From Phymorhynchus buccinoides (Eukaryota; Mollusca; Gastropoda; Neogastropoda; Raphitomidae), in NCBI GenBank assembly GCA_017654935.2, contig CM065693.1, forward strand, positions 20,599,091 to 20,663,090: a stretch of 64,000 nucleotides of DNA. Reading direction: 5' to 3'. Made by a program: the position numbers and the translations under genes. The notes below the pieces were generated by a model, which worked only from the letters and a program-made list of their open reading frames with translations, did no database searches and was not told the DNA's origin. This document shows positions 23,129 to 33,100 of the stretch, piece by piece. Each line of letters starts with the position of its first letter. The first letter of the stretch is position 1.

Positions 23129-25251
23129 ATCTACCTAAAATCTATCAATTCGTTACATCTCTTCTTGTAGCGCGTCCTCCCAACAAGGCTAGGGAACTGT
23201 CTACCTAAAATCTATCCATTCGTCAGGCGTTAGCGTTACATCTCTTCTTCTAGCGCGTCCTCCCAACAAGGGAAGGGAACTGTCTAACTAAAATCTATCC
23301 ATTCGTTACATCTCTTCTTGTAGCGCGTCCTCCCAACAAGGCAAGGGAACTGTCTACCTAAAATCTAACCATTCCCAGCCATTTCGATACATCTCTTCTT
23401 GTAGTGCATCCTCCCAACAAGGCAAGGGAACTGTCTACCTAAAATCTATCCATCAGGCGTTACATCTCTTCTTGTAGCGCGTCCTCCCAACAAGGCAAGG
23501 GAACTGTCTACCTAAAATCTATCCATTTGTCAGGCGTTACATCTCTTCTTGTAGCGCGTCCTCCCAACAAGGCAAGGGAACTGTCTACCTAAAATCTATC
23601 CATTTGTCAGGCGTTACATCTCTTCTTGTAGCGCGTCCTCCCAACAAGGCAAAGGAACAGTCTACCTAAAATCTATCCATTCGTCAGGCGTTAGCGTTAC
23701 ATATCTTCTTGTAGCGCGTCCTCCCAACAAGGCAAGGGAACTGTCTACCTAAAATCTATCCATTCGTGAGGCGTTACATCTCTTCTTGTAGCGCGTCCTC
23801 CCAACAAGGCAAGGGAACTGTCTACCTAAAATCTATCCATTCGTCAGGCGTTAGCGTTACATATCTTCTTGTAGCGCGTCCTCCCAACAAGGCAAGGGAA
23901 CTGTCTACCTAAAATCTATCCATTCGTCAGGCGTTAGCGTTACATCTCTTCTTGTAGCGCGTCCTCCCAACAAGGCAAGGGAACTGTCTACCTAAAATCT
24001 ATCCATTCGTCAGGCGTTAGCGTTACATCTCTTCTTGTAGCGCGTCCTCCCAACAAGGCAAGGGAACTGTCTACCTAAAATCTATCCATTCGTCAGGCGT
24101 TAGCGTTACATCTCTTCTTCTAGCGCGTCCTCCCAACAAGGGAAGGGAACTGTCTACCTAAAATCTATCCATTCGTCAGGCGTTAGCGTTACATCTCTTC
24201 TTGTAGCGCGTCCTCCCAACAAGGCAAGGGAACTGTCTACCTAAAATCTATCCATTCGTCAGGCGTTAGCGTTACATCTCTTCTTGTAGCGCGTCCTCCC
24301 AACAAGGCAAGGGAACTGTCTACCTAAAATCTATCCATTCGTCAGGCGTTAGCGTTACATCTCTTCTTCTAGTGCGTCCTCCCAACAAGGGAAGGGAACT
24401 GTCTACCTAAAATCTATCCATTCGTGAGGCGTTACATCTCTTCTTGTAGCGCGTCCTCCCAACAAGGCAAAGGAACAGTCTACCTAAAATCTAACCATCC
24501 CCGGCCGTTACGCTACATCTCTTCTTGTAGCGCGTCCTCCCAAAAAGGCAAGGGAACTGTCTATCCAAAACCTAACCATCCCCAGCCGCTACGTCACATC
24601 TCTTCCCATAGTAGCGCATCCTCCCAACAAGGCAAGGGAACTGTCTATCTAAAACTTAACCATCCCCAGCCGTTACGCTACACCTCTTCTTTGTAGCACG
24701 TCCTCTCAACAAGGCAAGGGAACTGTCTATCTAAAGCCTAACCATCCCCAGCCGTTACGCTACACATCTTCTTTGTAGCACGTCCTCTCAACAAGGCAAG
24801 GGAACTGTCTATCTAAAGCCTAACCATCCCCAGCCGTTACGCTACACCTCTTCTTTGTAGCACGTCCTCTCAACAAGGCAAGGGAACTGTCTATCTAAAG
24901 CCTAACCATCCCCAGCCGTTACGCTACACATCTTCTTTGTAGCACGTCCTCTCAACAAGGCAAGGGAACTGTCTATCTAAAACTTAACCATCCCCAGCCG
25001 TTACGCTACACCTCTTCTTTGTAGCACGTCCTCTCAACAAGGCAAGGGAACTGTCTATCTAAAACTTAACCATCCCCAGCCGTTACGCTACACCTCTTCT
25101 TTGTAGCACGTCCTCTCAACAAGGCAAGGGAACTGTCTATCTAAAACTTAACCATCCCCAGCCGTTACGCTACACCTCTTCTTTGTAGCACGTCCTCTCA
25201 ACAAGGCAAGGGAACTGTCTATCTAAAGCCTAACCATCCCCAGCCGCTACG
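23129..25251. repeat. Minisatellite, about 26 units of 67-85 bp, derived from the end of MBD2/3
   Basis: Units share cgtcctcYcaacaaggcaag, ggaactgtctaYct-aaa and tacaYctcttcttNgtagc. Two subfamilies exist: distal units (to about 24480) with ctatccattcgtcaggcgtt, and proximal units (from about 24600) with taaccatccccagccgttac. On the - strand each unit carries codons reading like D-A-L-x-E-E-M/V then a stop, parallel to the end of the adjacent MBD2/3 exon. The array is continuous with that exon. Confidence 0.92.
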
Positions 25252-25502
25252 CTACACCTCTTCCCTTAGCGCGTCCTGCAACCTCCGCCTGGCCTCGAAG
25301 ACCCTCTCCTCCTGGCGCCGGATGTCCTCCTCGGAGACTAGCATGTGCTGGATGTGGGGCTGGCTGGGCTCCAGGTTCACCCCGGGGTTCTTGGCCACCT
25401 GGGACCGGCTGCTGCTCTGTCCCGTCACGGGCGCCGTGTTGAGGTGCAGGGCCGCCGAGATGCTCTGCAGGATGCACTCCGTCGTCAGTTCGGGGCCCAG
25501 CC
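25252..25502 (-). CDS. MBD2/3: MBD2/3 exon 5 (coiled coil, stop)
   Basis: The acceptor is tgcgcAG. 82 codons follow the split Gly and end in TAG. It encodes LGPELTTECILQSISAALHL, KNPGVNLEPSQP and the EEDIRRQEERV coiled coil. It is GC-rich, unlike the DNA on either side. Its final about 31 bp are homologous to every unit of the adjoining minisatellite. Confidence 0.94.
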
Positions 25503-27147
25503 CTGCGCACATGTCAGGAGAACATAATAAATGAAGAGAATGAACTCAACAATTTGGTTTTGCCTTGCCTCAAGGCTGTGCCAGACCAACTGACATAGGC
25601 TAGAACGCCAAGGCTACATCAAAATATTATGCTCTGCATAGCTATGCGGGGATTGTCTTTAGCCATGACAAGCTCCTAGCATCACATCATCAGTCTCCAA
25701 AATCCTCCGAAGTCGGAGTGTGGCTGCCCATGTGGCGGGGTAATTAAAAACGGTCACACACATAATGTTTTCATCCCTAGCTGGTACATTTTTACCATAG
25801 TGTTCAAGTGCTTCGGCTGTTGGGATGATCCCTGGAGTCTTTTAGCCAGGGTACAATAACAGCACAACAATTTGGTTAAATTGTCTTGGTTAAAAATGGT
25901 TTGATGTAGCCTTGGCGTTCTAGCCTATTTTCATGAAGCTCACGGAAGAACATTATTTGGAACATCTTTTGGAAGAAAGACAGGAGAATTGGCCAATAAG
26001 AGAGAAAAATAGTAGATGACTGTAAGAAAAGGAAAAGTCATGGAGTCAAAGAGAGTGATAGATTAGAGGAAAGATTATTACAGATTGTTATTGCCTTGGG
26101 GGGATATAATCCATACAATATGGTAGTCTAAGTTGCATTTGTAAAAAAAAAAAAGATAGGTTTTTCAATTAGCAAGACTTTTTGCTATAATGACAATAAC
26201 AAAAATTCCAGATCAGTTTTTCAGAATGGAGATGTCTTCTCCGCTCTCTGGTGGTCAGTAGGAGGCGCCATGGTGTAGTTGGTTAGTTTCGACTTGTAGG
26301 TACCGTTAAAAACTGGACTATGAGACGCACCTGTATTTAAGCCGCATCCCTTAAATTGAGAAAACATTAGGTATTTATTCACATATAAGCCGCACCAGTT
26401 TATAAGCCGCAGAGAAAATTATATGTGCACACAAATATACAAATTCTCCTATCAGAACATGAGTATTCAATGCTCTCAGACACTTTAAACATGAGATTTG
26501 AATCTATTGATCACCAAAACCAGTTTTGAGTCTAAAGAAGTTCAAAATAGGCTGAAGAATGTCACCAGAAACAGATTTAATCATACTGATAAATGTGTAG
26601 TGGGAGAAAATCTGCCGCATCAGTCTATAAGCCGCATGGGCCAAAGTTGAGGGGAAAAGTAGCAGCTCATAGTCCGCATTTTACGGTAGGTAGGTAGGTA
26701 GGTAGGGACAGGCTTCATCAGCATAGGCCTCACGGCCTATAAATCGTCCCCTCAATATTATGTCTGTTTGTTTATGACAGCTATGTAACCCAACAGGTTT
26801 GTGAGTGCGCTGATTCGAACCCAGCTGTGTACGAGGCGTTGTGTCCTTGGGACAGATATACTCCTATTTCAAGGTCCTTCGGATGAGACCTTAAACTGAG
26901 GTCCTGTGTGAGAACACATGCATAAGATCTTGCGCACACGTTAAAGCCCATTCCACTATTCGGTATGAGAAGGCAAAAAGAAGAGTAGGCCATGTTGTGA
27001 TAGTGAGATGGATAACACAAACTCACAACAGTGTAGAGTGGCACAGTGGTAACACGTCCGCCTCGTGTCAAGTAAACCCGAGTTTGAACCTGGGTACAGT
27101 GGATTTTTCCTCTCACTTTGCACTAGGCATTACGGTCTGAATGTTGA

Positions 27148-27178
<31 letters not shown>

Positions 27179-30100
27179 CATGTGCCCATGGATGCACTTA
27201 GCACACATTAAACCCAGTGGCAACGAAAAAGTTGTCATTTGGTCAAAATTTACCCCGCCTTCATTCCTCATCAGTCACACACACACACAAAAAAAAAGGG
27301 TGGCGCGCCTCTGGCTGCGATGCGCTCTCCAGGTGGGAGCAACCCGAATTTCACATAGATGCCTCTGTGACTATAAAGTACCTAATACCTAAAAAAATAT
27401 ACCATATCATTAAAAAATGGGTGGCGCTGTACTAGAGTGATGCAGTCTCCTGGTGGGAGTAATCTGAATTTCACAGAGATGAGTTTCTGTGACTAGAAAA
27501 TCCCCCCCAAAAAACCCAACAACAACACCCTAACATTCAAACAATAAAATCTCCTCAACTGACCGTTCATGCTTCTGGGCAGCTCCAGGGTCTGGATGGT
27601 TTCCTCCGTGCTGTCACATGCTCTCAGTCCCTGCAGCCGCTTCTCCCAGAACAGCTGAAAACAAGATCACAACAATGTAACAGACAGCGGAAAAACAACA
27701 ACCACCAGACAACAAAACAACCATGAAAACAGTTGTCACGGATTAGACAAAATCAGGAAAAAAAGGATATGAAAAATTAGGAAAAAAATAAATAAAAAGT
27801 AGGCAAAGATACTGGGGATACACATGTAAAAGACCGATAAAGGCATCATAAATCTGGCAATCCTAGACTGCAAAGGAATATATATATAATGAAGTGAATG
27901 TGATCCGTGGTACAAGACAACTGAAAAGGTCAGGCGTTCCAAAGTAGTATGAATGTTTCAGACAATAACTAACACACTAACAGTAACACACACACACACA
28001 CAAATTAAACATTATACAGTAATACCTTCTCCAGTGTATTAACCTTCTTCTTCGCCTCAGGCACCCAACTTCATCAGGTTGAAGATTCGGCTGCACTTTG
28101 GGGGGTAGTAAGAAGATAAGAAATTAGAAAGCTGAGGAGATAGAAGTAGCTCAATGGAAAGGAAAGTAAACATAAAATAAACCTGGTGTGGATCTGATTT
28201 TTTTAAAAAGAAAAAAGAAAAAAAAGGACTGTAGCCTTTATTTCGTAGTATCTGGGTAAGACCAATCCGACTACCATAGCGGTCCCCGGGGGCGAACCCC
28301 GACCGGCACAGCTCTTGCCCTTCATTTACCACTACTTTGATCTATGGCCCCTAGTTCCCTCTCACATTCAGCATCACAATTTTAACCTTTAGCACACTGC
28401 AGGCGCACTGTGTCGCCGAGCCGATAATATCCCCTGTAACTGCAGGCGCACTGTGTCGCCCTGAGAGGGTACCCCCAAACCAATGCTTCGCGGACCTTAT
28501 TTTTGTTACTAATAATAGAAACTACCTCACTATAGCTTCAGAATGAGGCTCGGCTCCTTGCTTCTCTTCCAGCAAGCCGCCATTTGCTTTTTTAGTAGTT
28601 GTATGAATTTTTCAAAGTTTCAATCGGTCAGAAAGTAAAGTTCACTATCAAATATGGTGGATTTCCGTGTTGACGAAGCTTCCTACTGGAAATTAGCGTC
28701 GATATTTGTTTAAATCATGAATTCTTAGGCTTTGTTAGGTCGGATATCGACAGTGAAAGGGTGATAGAAGATCGTTATGCAGTAGAAGGGGGGGTAGCCG
28801 ATGTCAGTGTGACTCGATGAAGACGATCCAATATCGATTCGAGCCGCGATTGTGATTCAGTTCCGATCTTGACTACTAGGTTGAATTCAAAGAAAATGAT
28901 GCCTTTCATAATATTCTTAATGATATTTCCGTGAGTTATTTCGTTAAAGGGATCTTAGACATGAGTTAGTTAGTCAGTGGGCGAACTTTGAAGCAGACGG
29001 CACTCATTCCGACCGTGCCGAAACAGTAAGTCAACACTTTCGCTTTGTTGATTTCGCTGCTTCTTTTTTTTTCAACAACAAAACATACACGGACAGCAAA
29101 ATACATCATATCAAAACTTTCCTCAATCATCTCTTTATTATTATTCCAATAATCAAGTCTGCACACAACACACAGAGAAAATTATAGCATTTTTAATCAA
29201 GTGGGTGTAAGCATTTTTCACTGCCTCAAAAAGAATGCAGTGGCAGAGAACGGAACGTCAGAAAAAATGCAGGGTGCTAAAGGTTAAAGAAACAAAACAA
29301 TCCTGACAAGCCAGGCTGTAGATGTGAGTTGGGACTCAGAACGAGCGGCGTGGGATCAATGTCACTGTACGGCCCAAAAGATGGGACAGCCAAAAAAACA
29401 CAAAAAATCACATTTTAGAAAAACAAGCGCGAAATCGCAATAGTTTGTGGCACGCTGTCTATTTTTACCACTCCAACCATGAGTCACCTCCCCTGGCTTT
29501 TCAATAATTTTAATCTGTAAACCAGAATGTTATCTCTGCACCATTTCGTAACTTTTTATATCTTTTGGAAAACATTTAAAACTATGTATCCTACTTATAC
29601 TCATCAAAAGAAGCACCGCATACTCGTCGTGTCTGTTGTAGTGTCTGTATTACATATGTTTATTATTTTGTACGCTTTTAAAATACATCATGTTAAAGAG
29701 CGGCCTCAATTTGAAGTGTAGTCTCGATTTGAAGTGCGACATTTTGTCAAAATGTGCGACAATTTTGGACCGACCGACCGACAAAGTGAGTTATAGGTTT
29801 GTGGCTTGAGCCACAAACAAAAACTGAACTTTGGTAGAAGAAAGACAAAGGATTGTGTATCTGACCTGCCTGGGCTGCTCCTGTACACCATGTTTGAGGT
29901 CAGCTTTGGTTTTGCTCTCTGGGTGATTGCGAATGACCGTCACCGGCTGTTTGAAAATGGACGCTGTCTGACGGATGGGCAGCACCAGGCTGGAGTCCAC
30001 TCGCACACCTGCAGATGACAATAGCAATACAGTGGAACCTCCCTTATAAGACCTCCCATTATAGGACTCCCTCCCACATAAGACCTACTTCTCTGAGACA

Positions 30101-33100
30101 TTGCCCTTCTTTGCAAGTATAAAAACTACCTCCATTATAAGACCCCTCCCTTATATATTAGAAATATAAGACCTCATTTTGGATGATTTTTTAAGGTCTT
30201 ATAAGGGAGGTTCCACTGTAGTTTATACACACAGATCTGTATTTCAGATTTCAGCATGTAGAAATTATCAATATTTTGTATCATGAAATTGTCAATCGGC
30301 AATTTTTGTGGTAAAACTAAAAGCATTAAAAAGCATAGAAGTAAAACCCTCAATCACAGACACTATCAAAAAGTGAACTTTCAAAAAATATTTGCATCAT
30401 TATAAAAGCAAGACCTACTTCTGTTATTGGGGAATGGGTCATAAGTGGATGATTTAGAGCATACATGTACAAGAATCAAAATAAGCTAAGCTGTTCTATA
30501 AGGTTCTGATTTTTCAGTAATACATTTAATAGCAAACATAATTATGCATAGTTGCTAAGCTTCTTCTTCTTCTTCTGTGTTCCCAGGCCATATGGCCATA
30601 AACAGGTGAAATATGTGTGGTCTTCAATTTCTGATTCCTATTTTGGATAAAGGAGAAAACTGTTTTAAAAAGATTTTCTGGAAAAAAAGGCCGTGTTTGG
30701 GCCAATAAGGCAGACAAAGAGTGGAAGAGAGTAAGAACAAGAAAAGGCGGTGTTAAGAAGAAATAGATTAAGAGGAATTTACAAGCACAGAACTTCCAGA
30801 AGGAGGGGAAACTACTTGTAATATTGCATTGAAAGACACCACCCACTCCCACAGATCTCCATGTAGGAAGTTGCCAAATATGTGACCCAGCACCATGAAA
30901 GGGACATTAAGTCACTGGGCTAGTTTCTCACAACAGGCTTGCAAAGTCAAAAATCTCATTTTTTAAAGATCAATTTTGAGTTGTGGGTGCTTTCGTGCTC
31001 TCTCTAACATCTTATCTTTCATACCCATAGGACAATCTTTAATATGGTCTCTAAATATTTGATTTAAATGCTTTAAAATTAGTAGGTTGATGCATTTTCT
31101 TAGGATAGGCTAGACTTTAGATTGTGATTTCTCAAAATGGCTGGCAGTTACCTTACTAACTTTAAATGCTCACAACTCTGCAACAAAAAAAGGATACAAG
31201 AATGGTTTTTATATCATTAGTTAGAGAATTGCCTGAAGTTTCCAACTGTGCCACTTTATCAGAATTTTCATTTTGACACTTAACGTGCCTTTCGTGGTGC
31301 TGGGTCACACATATATATATATATATATATATAATAAACAACACCCCCAAAAAAAAACCCACACCAAACCAATGAACAAAAACCTATACAATGGAACAAC
31401 ACAAATGTCAAATGTCATACCACGAGCAAAATCAAAAGAAGATCCTTTCTGTCGTTTGCTTTTGCGTACAGCACTGTAGATGACTCGGCCCGTGCGGAAA
31501 TCGAAGGCGCTGAGATCGAATGCTTCACCCAATATGCGAGCCAACTGGGGTTTGCTGCGGATCTTTTTACCGTCTGGGCTGTCATCAAATATATCAAACA
31601 TGGACACATTTAAAAAAACCTTATACCATTACAATTACACATTGCATAGTAACCGTTTCGCCGCCAGCCATTTTGTAGCCCAAAATGTATGCTGAAGTTA
31701 CCTGGGTAAAGAAAAGTACCTTTGGTAGGCATCTGCAATACTGTGAATCCCACTATGACATGTATCAAATAAGGCCTGTCATCCTTATCTCCCAAAATTA
31801 GCAACATAAAGGTCATTGGATAACATATCCTAATTCCATGCCTTTTTTTTTTAGGTATTAGGTATTAGGTACTTTATAGTCACAAAGGCGTTTCTGTGAA
31901 ATTCGGGTTGCTCCCACCTGGAGATCGCGTTGCAGCCAGAGGCACGCCACCCAATTTTTGTTTGCATGCGATTTTTGTCACTGATGAGGGAGGGGGGGGG
32001 TAAATTTTGACCAAATGACAACTTTTTCGTTGCCACTGGGTTTAACGTATGCTAAGTGCATGGGCACACGGGACCTCGGTTTATCGTCTCATTCGAAAGA
32101 CTCCACGTTCAGACCGTTAAGGCCCAGTGCAGAATGAGGAAAAAATCCCCTGTACCCAGGTTCGAACTCGGGTTTACTTGACACGAAGCGAACGCGATAC
32201 CACTGTGCCACTCTACACCACTTTTAGTAACGCGGGTGTTCAATCAGTGTGGTGCAAAAATGCGACATTGGCGGCGAAAGGTTTAATAAACATTAGGTTC
32301 ATGAATCTTCTTTCCTTGAGCATACACCATCAGCTTTTTGATGATTTTGATGTGGGGATCCTATGTACTATTGTTGTCTTGTACTTTTGTTGGTACAATG
32401 TAACTTTCAAAAACCATCTGAAATGAGGTCGTAAATCAGTTAAATGGGAGGGAATTGTATTATAAGGGAGGTAATTTTAATACTTACGAAGAAGGGCAAT
32501 GTCTCACTCTCAGAGAAGTAGGTCTTAAGTGGGAGGGAGCCATAATGGGGGTCTTATAAGAGGTTCCACTGTAGTACTAGTAGTAGTACACTTACTAAGT
32601 ACTAGTTGTAGAGATTTATTGCTGCCCACATGATCAGCTAAAAAAAGGGATTGAAGGGAAGAAACGGGGAAAGATTGGAAGGACATGTTAGGGAGGGGGG
32701 GGGGGGGGGTGAGGTATATGTAAAGGACAGGGGTGGGGGGGTGTTAGAGGATTATATCCGGGATTTGAATTCCTCCATCTAGGCAGATGAAATGGCTCAG
32801 GTGGAAGACTTCTTCTTCTTCCTTCCTATTAATTGGCCTCCTTCATCAGGTTTGAAGAATCTGCCGATGTTGGAAGAAGAAAAAAACCAATGGCTGTACG
32901 CAAAGCTATAAATGAATAGATAAATAAATAAATAAACAAACAAAAACCTGGGGCGCTTGCAACTCAAGACAATGTTAGTGTCCTTAATCTGCTGCGCCCA
33001 CCTTTTGTGGAGCTGCCAGACAGGCTAAAATGCTTTTCAGCCCCCAGCAAGCTGGGAACCTAGCCCAGCCCCAACACAGTCTAATGCTGGTCAGGCCAGA

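Larger units (their letters stand above)
25503..27563. other. MBD2/3 intron 4, repeat-rich
   Basis: The intron contains R4, D, H and two SINE copies listed separately. A small duplicated piece (tgacataggctagaacgcca) lies near 25590, with its inverse near 25900. Confidence 0.7.

Noticed and set aside
24424..24696. 90-codon + strand frame MRRYISSCSASSQQGKGT and repeats
   Set aside because: It is a read-through of the minisatellite. The period is a multiple of three only in some units and the frame closes elsewhere. The biologically meaningful similarity is on the other strand, to the MBD2/3 end.
23129..25251. CRISPR array
   Set aside because: Units are tandem without unique spacers, and the DNA is animal. 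It is a minisatellite.
25247..25527. Other long frames over MBD2/3 exon 5 (both strands)
   Set aside because: They are shadows of the GC-rich real exon. Only the frame encoding EEDIRRQEERV matches the family.
27032..27110. tRNA gene
   Set aside because: A- and B-box-like words are present but the cloverleaf is not complete, and the same sequence heads several dispersed copies, so it is a SINE.
31305..31607. 100-codon frame as a stand-alone gene
   Set aside because: Only its middle (31421-31578) is MBD2/3 exon 2. The ends are intron and (TA)n sequence.
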